From the NCBI RefSeq assembly GCF_009762775.1, contig NZ_CP046401.1, positions 5,840,001-5,904,000 on the forward strand: a stretch of 64,000 bases of DNA. The letters run 5' to 3'. Positions 1 through 10,560 of the stretch are shown here, piece by piece. A model generated the notes under the pieces. The model saw nothing but the letters and a program-made list of their open reading frames with translations. It made no database searches and was not told the DNA's origin. The stretch's first letter is position 1, and each line of letters starts with the position of its first letter. Origin of the DNA: Maribellus comscasis (GTDB lineage: Bacteria > Bacteroidota > Bacteroidia > Bacteroidales > Prolixibacteraceae). A program made the position numbers and the translations under genes.

Positions 1-1790
1 TGGGGCAACGCCTCGTTAAGAAGCAGAGATGAGGATTGAGACTTTGGGCACTGGGAAGGTGAGAGATGAGTGGCGAGAAAGTGAGCACTGAGACGATGAG
101 AAAAGAGTACCGAACGTTTTACATAGAAAAAGAAGTCAAAGAATAAGACCTATAAAAAGAACAGACTACACGTTAAGAACAGATCCGCCTAAGAGTAAAA
201 GCGTGAAGAATTAACCTTATTAGCACGTAAAGAACATCATTTAGGTGACCTAAAAGGTTTTTGATTACAAAACAAGGAAAGGGAAATTATGAGGGCTATT
301 GAAGCAGTGCTGTTTGACCCGACGAAGGAAGGGGAGTTTGCACTGCGTGGATTTACCTGTCCGTAGTTTTGTTTCAAAAAGATTTTCAGTCTTGAGCTTT
401 CTGTTTACTCTTTGTGTCAAGACAAAGAGTAAAGCCCGTCTGGCAAGACAAAAGGAATTGGGGTATGGGGCAACGCCCCGTTGAGAAGCAGAGATGAGCG
501 GTGAGACTGTGAGCACTGAGAAGAAAGAAGATGAGCAGGTGAGCACTGGGATGGTGAGAAGAGAGAGAGATGAGAAAGTGAGCGGTGAGTAGCGAACGTA
601 TTATAGTTAGAATTCAAAGACTACAAAATATAAAATGAAAAGAGAACATGTTAAGAACCGACCCGCCTAAGAGTAAAAGCGTGAAGAAAATGAATGAAGT
701 GCAGCGTTAAAAATCTTTTCTGTTTGACTCCAAGCTATAGCGAAGGAGGAGTTTAAAAGATTTTAGCGAAACGAAATTGATTTTTAGCTTTTAATCTTGA
801 GCGGTGGCTTTTTTTGATTCCTTTTTTCAGCTATAGGAAAAAAGGAATTGGGGTATGGGGCAACGCCCCGTTGAGAAGCAGAGATGAGCGGTGAGACTTT
901 GAGCACTGAGAAGAGAGAAGATGAGATGGTGAGCACTGGGACGGTGAGAAGAGAGAGAGAGATGAGACAGTGAGCGGTGAGCGGATAGAATTGAGACGAT
1001 GAGACTGTGAGCGCTGAGACTGTGAGAAAAGAGAAATGAGTATTGAGCCTTTTGAAAAAAATAGAATTCAAAGGCTAAAAAAGGAATTAGGGTACGGGGC
1101 AACACCCCGTTAGGAAGCAGAGATGAGGAGAAGAGAGAGACGAGCGGTGAGCTTTAAAGAATTATAAAAACAATAGAATTAGATAGAAAGGTTAAAACTT
1201 TCAATAATCCCGACATCGTCGGGATAGGCGGGTAGGCGGAAAAAAATGCGGGCCGGCGAAGGCTTTTAGCGTAGATAGCTTATTTTTTTCTTGATTCTTT
1301 TGAATACTTTTCTCATCTAAGGAGAAAAGTATTTGGGGCTCGGGGCAAGGCCCCGCTATGCTGGTAAGAGATGAGTAGCAAGAAAATGAGATGGTGAGCA
1401 CTGAGCACTGAGCGGTGAGAGGAGAGAGATGAGACTTGAGCACTATGATTGTGAGAAAAGTGCGCAGGGTGAAAATTTGGCCCGGGCCGGCGAAGGCCCA
1501 AAGCGAGGAAGGATAAAATTTTCTTGACTTTTTTTCGTTCGTTTTTTGTGTCAAGACAAAAAAGGAATTGGGGTATGGGGCAACGCCCCGTTGAGAAGCA
1601 GAGATGAACGGTGAGACTGTGAGCACTGAGAAGAGAGAGATGAGACAGTGAGCGGTGAGTAGCGAACGTATTATAGTTAGAATTCACAAAGACTAAAATA
1701 GAAAAAGGGAACAGACGACACGGTAAAAAACGACCCGTCTATGAGTAAAGTGTGAAAAAGAGAGCCTCGGAAAATGAAAATTGAGACTGC
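1..1790 (+). repeat. Modular hairpin/GA-tail repeat array R1
   Basis: No convincing gene lies here. Six copies of a terminal hairpin of the form GGGGCAACGCCCC occur near 3, 469, 857, 1097, 1340 and 1578. Each is followed by a purine-rich tail made of words such as GTGAGCACTGAGA and GATGAGCGGTGAG. Three tails (near 105, 590 and 1660) run into an end box resembling GCGAACGTTTTA. Upstream of most terminal hairpins is a second stem-loop, for example ATTCCTTTTTTC/GAAAAAAGGAAT near 817-848. A perfect 8-bp stem ATCCCGAC/GTCGGGAT with loop ATC lies near 1205-1223. ORFs called here on either strand are low-complexity (S/H/L-rich) and shared between repeat copies, so I treat them as spurious. Confidence 0.85.
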
Positions 1791-1931
1791 AACTACTAAG
1801 CGATTCAGCATTAAATACAAATTGGTCTGACTACTTCTGACTTCCGTCTTCGGTCTTCCAATCAGATAGGCATTGTTTTTTCGAATTTTATTCGTAATCT
1901 ACCGATGTATTTTCAATGGATCCTGATATTG

Positions 1932-4430
1932 TTAACCTTGCTCGGTTTTTAGCATTTTTCGTTTACTGCGTTTTCTGTCTTTGTCGTATTCCTGGCCATA
2001 TCCGTACCCATACCCATATCCGTACCCATATCCGTACCCATATCCATAACCATAACTTCCCAAACTACTTTTTTTACGTCCCAACTGAATGTTATTAATG
2101 ATGATACCCACACCTTTCAGCTGATGTTTTTCCACTTCGCCCAACGCATTCTTTAGAGCAACTTTATGGGTGTACTTATGCCGGACAATAAAGAGGTTGG
2201 CATCAATTTCATCGTTTAACTGGTAGAGATCAGCCACATAACCCACTGGCGGTGTATCAATAACAATAACATCATATATTTCCTTTAATTTCTCCAAAAC
2301 CTCTGTCAGCCTTTTATCGGTTAGCATTTCCGAAGGATTGGGAGGGATCGGTCCGGCGGGAATAATTTTTAAACGCGGGTGTTTGGTGTCAAAAGTAATC
2401 TCAGGTAAAGTTGCTTTTCCGATAATATAGTTCACGATGCCCATGTTGGACTCAAAATTAAACTCTTCATCTATTTTTGAGTTGCGCAAATCGAGGTCAA
2501 GCAATACGGTATTTTTACGCATCAGTGCAAAGGATGAGGCGATGTTAATCGCATTGTAAGACTTACCTTCTTTGGGAAAGGTAGAAGTAACCGCGATTAC
2601 AGGATTATCCTTGGCTTTGGTCATCATATTCAGTTTATTGCGGATGGCCCGGTAAGGTTCTGTTGCCGGAGAATTGGGTTTATCCAGTACCAGTGTACGG
2701 CTGGCAAATTCTTTCTCGTTGTGAAAGATGTGCCCGATAATCGGAAACCGGGTAAGGGCCTCCACTTCTTCCTGCGAAACAATTTTTGTACTAAAAAAGT
2801 CCAGAAGCATGATTACACCCCCGGGGATAAGCAGACCAAGTAACAAGGCAATGGCGTATATCATTTTACTTTTGGGTTCAACCGGTCCTTCTCCATTCAT
2901 TCTGGCTTCCTCAATGACCTGGCTGTCCGGAATATTGGATGCTTTGGCAATTTGAGCCTCCGAAAGTTTTTGTAACAGAAATGTATAAGTTTCATTATCC
3001 AGTTGGTAACGCCGTTCAATATTTACAAAATTTTGTTCTGTAGCCGGGAGACGGCGTATTTGTGTTTCAAAGCTGCGGATACGCTGGTTGATATCAGCCA
3101 AAGCAATATCCGACTGAGAAATGATATTGGAGGTATTTTCCAGCAAAGAATTTTTTACACTTTCAATTTGGGCATTTAAACGGACGATGGCCGGATGTTG
3201 GGAGTTGGCCCGTACCGAAGTCAAACTCGATTTTTGCGTGATTAAATCATTTAACTGAAGAATCAGACTGTTTAACAAAGGATCATTGATTCCCATCGCC
3301 GAAGGGGCGATAAGTGTTTCCAGTTCCTGGTTGTTCCCAACATAGTCCCGGAGGTAATGATAATATTTGTTTTGTGTCTCCAGCGCCACACGTTCATTGT
3401 CCAGTTCTTTCATCTGCTCCAGCAATTGCTGCGACTGCAACGAAATGTCGATAACCTGATTCTCACTTTGAAAAGAAGCCATCCGGTTTTCCGAAACATT
3501 CAACGAATCAGAAATATTTTGCAATTGTGAATTGATAAACTGAATGGTGCGGTTGGCGTTGTCATTCTTTTTACCCAGGTTATCCAATTGATAAATCTCG
3601 GTAAGTTTATTTAAAAAATGAATGCCTTTCTCCTGGTTTAAGTCTCGTAAGGTAAGCCCTACGATCGATGTTTCCTTGTCGGCAAGATTAACAGTAAGTG
3701 CTTTGGTATATTTTTTTACCAGTGCGCTTTTTTTGTTAAAAACAAATTTAAATTCATTGGGTGCCTGGGGATCAAATTTTTCATTTAACAAAATGGTAAA
3801 CGAAAATTCATTTGCGGTTAAACGCACCCCGGGATCCATGTCTTTTGAAAAAGAAAAATTACTTATTTTTTTTAGTACCTCATCCTCACTATAACTGTAT
3901 ACCTCTGCATTCTCCCCCTGGGCTTTTAAATGCAACTTGCCGTTGGCATCAATCTGGAGTAAAAATTCAGAGTTGGTCAGTTGCGGATGTGCTTCATCCC
4001 ATTCCACTGTAAACGGAACTTCCCGGTAGCGTTCACTGGTTTTAACCCTGCCCACTGCATAATAGCTGATTTCAAAATCAAGTTCATTAATCGTTCTGGT
4101 AATAAGTGGAGTAGAGTGCATAATCACCATTTGATTAAAAATATTCCGCATGCTGTTCATTACGCCAAATCCCTGAAAAACATTTGCCGACACACCGCTT
4201 TCTTCCAGCGGGGAAGTCACTTTGTCCTCTTCCACAAGAACGGTCGTACTTAACTCATATACCGGAGTAGCATAACGGTTGTATAAAAATGCAGCTCCTA
4301 CGGCAACAACAATACACAGAATAAACCAGTACCAGTTGCTTAAAAGTTTAAAGACCAGCTTTTTTAAGTCAATACTGTCTTCGTCATTGTTGTGTTCAAT
4401 GCCATTATTTTGGAAACGCTGCGTCGTCAT
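1932..4430 (-). CDS. wzc: Wzc-like polysaccharide co-polymerase / bacterial tyrosine kinase
   Basis: An 832-residue inner-membrane protein. It has an N-terminal Wzz-type chain-length domain with a first membrane segment near residues 32-52, a long periplasmic coiled-coil region, a second membrane segment near 522-545, and a cytoplasmic BY-kinase domain. Visible kinase motifs are a Walker A (PKEGKS, about residue 615), Walker A' (LLDLDLR, about 645) and Walker B (VIVIDTPP, about 725). The C-terminus carries ten consecutive Tyr-Gly pairs and then a basic tail; this is the expected autophosphorylation cluster in an unusually regular form. The start overlaps the wza stop in an ATGA, so the two are co-transcribed. 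In this family cycles of Tyr phosphorylation control polymer length and export. The family call is secure; the exact polymer is not known. Confidence 0.93.
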   Translation of the reverse strand: MTTQRFQNNGIEHNNDEDSIDLKKLVFKLLSNWYWFILCIVVAVGAAFLYNRYATPVYELSTTVLVEEDKVTSPLEESGVSANVFQGFGVMNSMRNIFNQMVIMHSTPLITRTINELDFEISYYAVGRVKTSERYREVPFTVEWDEAHPQLTNSEFLLQIDANGKLHLKAQGENAEVYSYSEDEVLKKISNFSFSKDMDPGVRLTANEFSFTILLNEKFDPQAPNEFKFVFNKKSALVKKYTKALTVNLADKETSIVGLTLRDLNQEKGIHFLNKLTEIYQLDNLGKKNDNANRTIQFINSQLQNISDSLNVSENRMASFQSENQVIDISLQSQQLLEQMKELDNERVALETQNKYYHYLRDYVGNNQELETLIAPSAMGINDPLLNSLILQLNDLITQKSSLTSVRANSQHPAIVRLNAQIESVKNSLLENTSNIISQSDIALADINQRIRSFETQIRRLPATEQNFVNIERRYQLDNETYTFLLQKLSEAQIAKASNIPDSQVIEEARMNGEGPVEPKSKMIYAIALLLGLLIPGGVIMLLDFFSTKIVSQEEVEALTRFPIIGHIFHNEKEFASRTLVLDKPNSPATEPYRAIRNKLNMMTKAKDNPVIAVTSTFPKEGKSYNAINIASSFALMRKNTVLLDLDLRNSKIDEEFNFESNMGIVNYIIGKATLPEITFDTKHPRLKIIPAGPIPPNPSEMLTDKRLTEVLEKLKEIYDVIVIDTPPVGYVADLYQLNDEIDANLFIVRHKYTHKVALKNALGEVEKHQLKGVGIIINNIQLGRKKSSLGSYGYGYGYGYGYGYGYGYGYGQEYDKDRKRSKRKMLKTEQG
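1995..2054 (-). repeat. Tyr-Gly coding minisatellite in wzc
   Basis: Sixty bases encode ten Tyr-Gly pairs with alternating TAT/TAC and GGA/GGG codons, giving a 6-bp unit partly arranged as 12-bp units. Gain or loss of whole units would keep the frame and change the number of phosphorylatable tyrosines. Confidence 0.9.
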
Positions 4431-5233
4431 AGGTTAAATAAATTTATTATGAGTAATCCTACGGAAATAATGGATGCTGTGATACTTATGGGGGCAGCAT
4501 ACGACAGGTTTTTGGCACCGTAAACCTTTGTTTTATGTTCTACATAAACAATATCGTGCGGCAAAATATAATAATAAGGGGAATTGATGATGTCGGGGTT
4601 GGTAAGATCCATTTCCTCAACATGTTTCCCATCCGGCAATTCACGGATAATTTTTATCTGCTGCCGGTTGCCATAGTCGCTGATATCTCCCGCTGTACCC
4701 AGGGCTTCAAAGATGGTAAGCTGGTTTTTGACCATCGTTTTTTGTCCGGGGCTTTTTACTTCTCCCAAAATGGTTACGGTGCGGTTCACCAGCTTTACAA
4801 ATACTGAAGCGCCCTCAAGGTAACGGTCTACTCCCTCCTGAACCATATCACGTACTTCACTGGTGGTTTTACCATCCACCTTTAAATTTCCCAGCTGCGG
4901 ATAGTTGATAAAACCTCCTTCGTCAACCAGATAGGTTATCAACTCAATACTGTTGGTTGAGTTCCCCATGCTTCCCATCGAGCCCTGTGTATTGATCAGA
5001 TTCAAAAAAGCAGCATTTAAAGGATCGTCACTGATAACCTGGATAAACAACTGGTCGTTGGACCTGATTTTATACTCTTCGGGTTGCGGACCATGCTCGT
5101 ATGTCATTCCGGGTTGTAAGCCGTTAAGATAAATCAATTCCTGTAAAGGGGTGCTGCACGACGCAAACAAAAACAGAACGACCAGGGGAAGTCCCGCTTT
5201 TTTTGTAAATAATTTAATGGTTGACACATTCAT
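4427..5233 (-). CDS. wza: Wza-like polysaccharide export outer-membrane lipoprotein
   Basis: A 268-residue protein. It has a lipoprotein signal peptide (hydrophobic stretch followed by lipobox LFASC, Cys near residue 26), then a Poly_export domain (YKIRSNDQLFIQV region) and an SLBB-like segment with TILGEVKSPGQ. A hydrophobic C-terminal segment (about 245-265) matches the usual C-terminal amphipathic/membrane helix of Wza proteins. It would form the outer-membrane channel for the polymer and work with the Wzc encoded directly downstream (4-bp overlap). The length is shorter than E. coli Wza, as is common in Bacteroidota. Confidence 0.92.
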   Translation of the reverse strand: MNVSTIKLFTKKAGLPLVVLFLFASCSTPLQELIYLNGLQPGMTYEHGPQPEEYKIRSNDQLFIQVISDDPLNAAFLNLINTQGSMGSMGNSTNSIELITYLVDEGGFINYPQLGNLKVDGKTTSEVRDMVQEGVDRYLEGASVFVKLVNRTVTILGEVKSPGQKTMVKNQLTIFEALGTAGDISDYGNRQQIKIIRELPDGKHVEEMDLTNPDIINSPYYYILPHDIVYVEHKTKVYGAKNLSYAAPISITASIISVGLLIINLFNL

Positions 5234-5252
5234 AGTTTTATATAATGCACGA

Positions 5253-5260
5253 CAAAAGTA
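5253..5260 (-). promoter_or_regulatory. Putative Bacteroidota -7 box for wza-wzc
   Basis: On the minus strand the sequence reads TACTTTTG, matching the TAnnTTTG -7 consensus, 20 bases before the wza ATG. No clear TTTG -33 element is visible at the usual spacing. The same core (GTTACTTTTG) lies upstream of upxY at the other end of the locus. Confidence 0.45.
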
Positions 5261-6030
5261 ACAATTATTTTGTTCGAAACCGATGGAAAAGAAACAAAGC
5301 TACGGAATTGAACGGGCGAATCCAAGAACAAGTATTTGGAAACGATTACAATAAACAACTTAGCTGTTTTGCTCGCTTTCCAAATAGTGAATACCTGCTT
5401 TATGCTGTATCTCTTTTTTATGTTATATTGAATTGCCTGTATTGTATATTGTGGTTTGATATTCAGTTTTTTATGGAATTATATCGCTTGAAGAAATCTT
5501 TGTTTTTTATGGATAAAGGACATTCAACTTTAAATATTTGTTAATGTATAACCGGGGCTGCCTGCTTAACAAAAAAATAATCTTCTGATCGTTTTGTCTA
5601 ATGAGCTGAACAATTGGCTTTTTGGATACGGACGTAAAAAAAGTGAAGAAATAACGGGGAATTCCATTGAGCTTGCTATTGAAAAAAAGAAATGCATTTT
5701 ATATCTTGCGTCTGTTTTTGAGTAAATAATTTACTCATTGCAGCATCCCAAAACGCCGCGGAGGTTACAGACGATGTAACTGAGGAGGCGGAGCTGTATA
5801 AATTGGTTAACAAAAAACACATAAACATGAAATCTGCATTACCCAAAATCAAACACCTTATTTCACCCGCCGGAAAGTCAGTATTCACCGACTTCATTTC
5901 ACCAATAAGAAATAAATAATCTTCCTGTATTTCTCCGAAAAATCTTTTTTGCCAAAAAATAAGAGGCTCCGGGGATAATAAGTAAGGGAAGAAGACAGTT
6001 TAGATAAGATAGCTTCAGTTTAAACAGTAT
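5261..6030. other. Divergent intergenic region with possible ORF debris
   Basis: This separates the minus-strand wza-wzc operon from the plus-strand SLBB gene. Two adjacent plus-strand stretches read like broken coding sequence. One ends at a stop at 5723-5725 (contains NNWLFGYGRKK). The other is in a different frame and ends at 5919 (contains ISPAGKSVFTDFISPIRNK). I do not recognise a family. They could be one frameshifted short gene or chance. I see no other feature. Confidence 0.3.
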
Positions 6031-8355
6031 ATGAAACAATTCAGACTTCAGAAAATTATTTTTATTTTACCCCTGTTTTTTTGTGTTATGCTGGCAACAG
6101 GCCAGAATGTGCAGTCTGTGGATGTAAAAGAACTCTCCGATTCGGATATTGAAAAGGTAAGAAAACAGATGCAGGATGCCGGTCTTACTGAACAGGAGGC
6201 AATAAACCTGGCCCGGCAAAGAGGGGCAAGCGAAGCACAAATCCGTGAGTTTCAACAACGGCTGCGTGAAGGTGCGGTTTCTATCGATAGTTTATCTGCC
6301 GTTTCCAACGCCGAATACAATATGGAAGCTATGAAAGACAGTTCTTTGTCTGTTCGGAAAGATACCTTTAACACAGCGGTAAATATATTTGGTTTTTCTC
6401 TTTTTAATAATAAAAAGCTCAGCTTTGAACCCGGAGCAAACATTCAAACGCCTAAAAACTATGAGATTGGAATAGGCGATCAGTTAATTATAAATGTATG
6501 GGGGAATTCACAAAACAATTACGAATTAACCGTGAATCAAAACGGGCAGATCATTGTTCCCGATGTGGGGCCGGTATATGTTGCAGGCATGCCATTTCGC
6601 GATGCCGAAAGTAAAATAAAACAAAGGCTTACTTCCATTTATGCGGATATGGGAGGGAACAATCCGCAAACTTTTGCCCAGATCAATATCGGTGAATTAC
6701 GGGCCATAAGGGTAAATATAGTTGGAGAAGTGATGTCTCCCGGAACCTATACACTCCCGGCAACTTCCACTGTTTTTAATGCATTGTATCTCTCCGGAGG
6801 ACCCGATACCATAGGATCTTTCAGAAACATTAAAATCATTCGTGATAATAAATTATTTCAAACGGTGGACATCTATAAATTTATTGTGGATGCCGATCCT
6901 TCAGACAACATTTCCTTAAAAGATGAAGACATTATTTTTGTTCCTCCGGTGGAAAGACGTGTGGAGGTGCGCGGCGAATTCCGCCGGAATACCCGTTTTG
7001 AAATAAAAGAGGAAGAGACCCTGGACGATTTGTTTCGTTTTGCCGGTGGATTTACCGGGAATGCCTGGCTGGCTCAGGTGCATGTGTACCGGAAAACACA
7101 ACAAGGGCTGCAGATTATTGATGTACTTCACGAGAACGCAGAAAACACAATACTAAAGGATGGCGATAGAATTGTGAGCCGCAAAATAAGCGAAGAATTT
7201 GAAAACAGGATTACAATTGAAGGTGCTGTTTATCAGCCGGGAGAATACCAGTGGGAGGAGGGAGTCACCTTGTCGGCATTGATTCAGAAAGCCGGCGGAC
7301 TCAAAAAGGACGCCTTTCAGAACCGGGGCATGATTACCCGTGAGAATCCCGATAAAACCAAATCAAATATTCCCTTTGACGTAGGCGATGTAGTGGCTCG
7401 GAAATCGGATATTGTTCTTCAGCCGGAAGACAGTGTCCTGGTGAAATCTTTATTCGATTTACGTGAAGAACCTTATATCTCGGTTTCAGGAGAAGTGTTA
7501 ACGCCTGGCGAATTTCATTTCTCAGATGGAATGACCCTGGGAGATGCTGTTTTTGTGGCTGACGGATTTACCGAGGGCGCCGATAGTACATTTATCGAGG
7601 TAGCCAGAAGACTTTCGTATAAAGAAGCAGCACAGGTAAACAACCAGCTGGTTCACATTTTCACTTTTAAACTCGACCGGGATCTTCGTTTACAACAGGG
7701 AGATGCACAGTTTAAATTACAGCCTTTTGACCAGATTTCCGTACGTCAGGCACCCGGTTTTCGCAATGCAGGTAAAGTCACCGTAAAAGGTGAAGTAAAA
7801 TATGCTGGGCAGTATGCCATCAGTGAAAAAGGGCAGCGCATTTCTGATTTGGTGATTATGGCAGGGGGAATTACACAATATGCTTTTGCGGAAGGAGCTA
7901 CTTTTGAGCGTACAAATCCTATTCTTGGCTCTGAAAATATTGCGGTGGATCTGCCGGCGATTTTAGCCGGAGCCGGAGGACATAACGACCTGTTTTTGCG
8001 CGACGGCGATGTTTTATTTATTCCGGAGTACATACAAACCGTAAAAGTAAGCGGCAGTGTACAAAACCCGTTTTCTCTTACTTATGAAAAAGGGGTGTCA
8101 TTTAAAAGTTATATTGAACGCAGTGGTGGTTTTGATTCCCGGGCATTACGCAGAAAAGCCTATGTGAAATATGCCAACGGTTCAACCGCGTCAAAAAAAG
8201 GGTTTATTTTTAAAAGCTATCCTAAAGTCCTGCCGGGAAGTGAAATTATTGTTCCCGAAAAACCCGCAAAAGAAAACAACAATACGAGTCAGTGGCTCGC
8301 TGTTGCAAGTACATTTTCTTCGATTGCCGTTGCTATTGCTGCTGTGTTGAGATAG
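6031..8355 (+). CDS. Multi-SLBB polysaccharide export protein
   Basis: A 774-residue secreted or outer-membrane-associated protein. It has a signal peptide (residues 1-25, ending ATGQ), a Poly_export domain near 145-215 (IGIGDQLIINVWG), and six SLBB-type units starting near residues 228, 310, 392, 480, 581 and 670. Each unit has the beta pattern V.GEV..PG.Y followed by a GG turn. A C-terminal hydrophobic segment (about 752-772) precedes a terminal Arg. This is the long Bacteroidota form of the Wza family, often found beside a Wzz-like gene as here. It probably forms or extends a periplasm-spanning export conduit. The presence of both this protein and a short Wza suggests two export assemblies or a composite one. 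Confidence 0.88.
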   Translation: MKQFRLQKIIFILPLFFCVMLATGQNVQSVDVKELSDSDIEKVRKQMQDAGLTEQEAINLARQRGASEAQIREFQQRLREGAVSIDSLSAVSNAEYNMEAMKDSSLSVRKDTFNTAVNIFGFSLFNNKKLSFEPGANIQTPKNYEIGIGDQLIINVWGNSQNNYELTVNQNGQIIVPDVGPVYVAGMPFRDAESKIKQRLTSIYADMGGNNPQTFAQINIGELRAIRVNIVGEVMSPGTYTLPATSTVFNALYLSGGPDTIGSFRNIKIIRDNKLFQTVDIYKFIVDADPSDNISLKDEDIIFVPPVERRVEVRGEFRRNTRFEIKEEETLDDLFRFAGGFTGNAWLAQVHVYRKTQQGLQIIDVLHENAENTILKDGDRIVSRKISEEFENRITIEGAVYQPGEYQWEEGVTLSALIQKAGGLKKDAFQNRGMITRENPDKTKSNIPFDVGDVVARKSDIVLQPEDSVLVKSLFDLREEPYISVSGEVLTPGEFHFSDGMTLGDAVFVADGFTEGADSTFIEVARRLSYKEAAQVNNQLVHIFTFKLDRDLRLQQGDAQFKLQPFDQISVRQAPGFRNAGKVTVKGEVKYAGQYAISEKGQRISDLVIMAGGITQYAFAEGATFERTNPILGSENIAVDLPAILAGAGGHNDLFLRDGDVLFIPEYIQTVKVSGSVQNPFSLTYEKGVSFKSYIERSGGFDSRALRRKAYVKYANGSTASKKGFIFKSYPKVLPGSEIIVPEKPAKENNNTSQWLAVASTFSSIAVAIAAVLR

Positions 8356-8486
8356 AAATAAAAATGGAACGTTATTTGTTTCGGATTAAAATCATTTCCT
8401 CCCGGGGAAATTTAAATTGAACAGTTACGCAACCAATTGCCCCGTTATCTGTCTAATAGTGGTAAAAGGTGCAATTTTAAGTGCTT

Positions 8487-9722
8487 ATGTCAGAAAATAG
8501 AATAAAAGATAAAACGGTTCAGGACAGTGACGAGATTGATTTGCTGGAATTGATAAAAACAGTGTGGGGGGGAAGAAAAACGATCATAAAAACACTGCTT
8601 GTTTTTACCCTAATCGGGGGGATTGTTGCAATACTGTCACCCAAACAGTTTACCGCATCCACAACACTTGTACCGCAAACATCAAAAGGTTCATCTAATC
8701 TTGGCGGCTTGTCGTCGCTCGCGTCCATGGCAGGTTTTAATCTGAATATGTCACAGGGAATGACCGAATTAACACCCCAGGTATATCCTCAGATAATTCA
8801 AAGTGCACCCTTTCAGCTGGAGATCATGAACAGCACTTTTACTTTTGAGGGTGTAGCGCAGCCGGTGAGTCTCGTGACCTATTATACCGATTATTATCAA
8901 CCCGGAATTCTGGCGGTAGTAAAAAAATACACCATTGGTCTCCCCGGAGTCGTGTTAAAATCTGTTCGTGGAGAAAAGGAAACAGCGACAACAGAAACAG
9001 AAACGGATAAAACAACGCTTAAACTGACAAACGAACAGGAAAAAGTGAGAAAATTGCTGGCTAATAATCTTTCGCTGGATGTTAACGATAAGGAGGGGGT
9101 TATCAACTTAAGTGCTGTTTTCCATGAACCGGAACTGGCAGCACAGGTAACACAAAAAGCCAAAGTGCTTTTACAACAGTACATCACCGACTTCAGGGTG
9201 GAAAAAGCAGAAGCTCAGCGTGATTTTATTCAGGAGAGATACAACGAGAAAAAGCAGGAATTTGAACAGACACAGGCACAGTTGGCCGGATTTCGCGACA
9301 GAAATAAAAATGTAATCAGTGCCCTGGCCCGGACCGAGGAAGAACGTCTGGAAAATGAATATCAGCTGGCTTTTAATGTCTATTCAGAACTGGCACAACA
9401 ACTGGAACAGGCACGTATAAAGGTAAAAGAAGAAACTCCGGTCTTTTCTATTATCAAACCGGTGATGATTCCGCTCGAAAAATCAAAACCCAACCGCCCG
9501 CTTATCCTTGCGGTATGGGTATTTCTTGGATTGGTTGCCGGAATCGGATGGATCTTTGGAAAAGAATATCTGGCCGGTCTGCGGGAATCATTGTCAGAGC
9601 ATGAAAAGGAAGAACAATCCAAAAAGAGCGGTCAAAATGGATACTCGACGCTTGAAGAGGAAAAAGAAAGAAAATTGCATGTGGTTGTCAATCGCGACTA
9701 CAAACAGCAGAATAAATTTTAA
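8487..9722 (+). CDS. Wzz-like chain-length determinant protein
   Basis: A protein of about 411 residues with an N-terminal Wzz domain (DEIDLLELIKTVW), a first membrane segment near 28-50, a periplasmic helical region rich in Gln/Glu, and a second membrane segment near 335-358 after the typical PNRPLI loop. It lacks the cytoplasmic kinase domain, so it is a class-1-like co-polymerase, unlike the Wzc in this window. I choose ATG 8487 (MSEN) over the in-frame GTG at 8481. It follows the SLBB gene by about 130 bp. It sets polymer modal length in the family. Repeat DNA begins immediately after the stop. Confidence 0.88.
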   Translation: MSENRIKDKTVQDSDEIDLLELIKTVWGGRKTIIKTLLVFTLIGGIVAILSPKQFTASTTLVPQTSKGSSNLGGLSSLASMAGFNLNMSQGMTELTPQVYPQIIQSAPFQLEIMNSTFTFEGVAQPVSLVTYYTDYYQPGILAVVKKYTIGLPGVVLKSVRGEKETATTETETDKTTLKLTNEQEKVRKLLANNLSLDVNDKEGVINLSAVFHEPELAAQVTQKAKVLLQQYITDFRVEKAEAQRDFIQERYNEKKQEFEQTQAQLAGFRDRNKNVISALARTEEERLENEYQLAFNVYSELAQQLEQARIKVKEETPVFSIIKPVMIPLEKSKPNRPLILAVWVFLGLVAGIGWIFGKEYLAGLRESLSEHEKEEQSKKSGQNGYSTLEEEKERKLHVVVNRDYKQQNKF

Positions 9723-10560
9723 GAGACAGTTTGATTGAGATGAAAGATGAGAGGGTGAACACTGAGAGGGTGAGCACCGTGTAGTAAGAAAATGAGACTG
9801 TGAGCACTGGGAAGGTGAGAGATGAGAAATGAACAGCGAACGTTTTTTTTTTTTAATAGAAGTTAAAGACAAAAATATCCGGTTGCCAGCCCTGCCCAAC
9901 AAGGGAAAAGCTGACGCATGAATTTGAGCTGGCAAAGAGTTTAAAAGAATTATAAACACAATAGAATTAGATAGAAAGTTAAAAACTTTTAATAATCCGC
10001 CTCCGGCGGATAAAGGTGCGTAGGCCTGCCAAAGTAGCCCGGGCCGGTGCAGGCCTAAAGCGTTGAAGGATAACTTTGGCTTGATTCTTTTGAATACTTT
10101 TCTCATCTAAGGAGAAAAGTATTTGGGGCTCGGGGCAACGCCCCGTTAAGAAGCAGAGATGAGGATTGAGACTTTGAGCACTGGGAAGAGAGAGGGTGAG
10201 AGAGGTGAGTGATGAGAAATGAGTGGCAAACGTTTTATATAGAAAAATTCAAAGACTAAAAAATAAAAAAAGGAAAAGAGATCATGTTAAGAACGGACCC
10301 GCCTAAGAGTAAAAGCGTGAAGAAAATAAATGAAGTGCAGCGTTAAAAATCTTTTCTGTTTGACTCCAAGCTATAGCGAAGGAGGAGTTTAAAAGATTTT
10401 AGTGAAACGGAATTAATTTTTAGCTTTTAATCTTGAGCGGTGGCTTTTTTTGATTCCTTTTTTCAGCTATAGGAAAAAAGGAATTGGGGTTCGGGGCAAC
10501 GCCCCGCTGAGAAGCAGAGTTGAGCAGTGAGAATATGCATTGAGTATCTCTTATCCATTC
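9723..10560 (+). repeat. Modular hairpin/GA-tail repeat array R2
   Basis: There is no gene here. It contains one full long composite (about 9883-10150). That composite has the outer 8-bp stem TTGCCAGC/GCTGGCAA, an AATCCGCC/GGCGGAT hairpin, a TAGGCCTGC/GCAGGCCTA stem around CCCGGGC, the stem-loop AATACTTTTCTC/GAGAAAAGTATT, then a GGGGCAACGCCCC hairpin, GA tail and end box. A second composite (about 10290-10510) has the AATCTTTT/AAAAGATT stem and the ATTCCTTTTTTC/GAAAAAAGGAAT hairpin, and ends in another GGGGCAACGCCCC hairpin. Confidence 0.85.

Noticed and set aside
5245..5544. 99-codon plus-strand frame next to wza
   Set aside because: It begins inside the wza promoter region, has biased composition, and no family or ribosome site.
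9594..10106. 170-codon minus-strand frame over the repeat array, and similar frames near 15877, 16110 and 45016
   Set aside because: They share an N-terminal stretch only because they read the same repeat; each then drifts into S/H/L-rich low complexity. There is no start context and no family.
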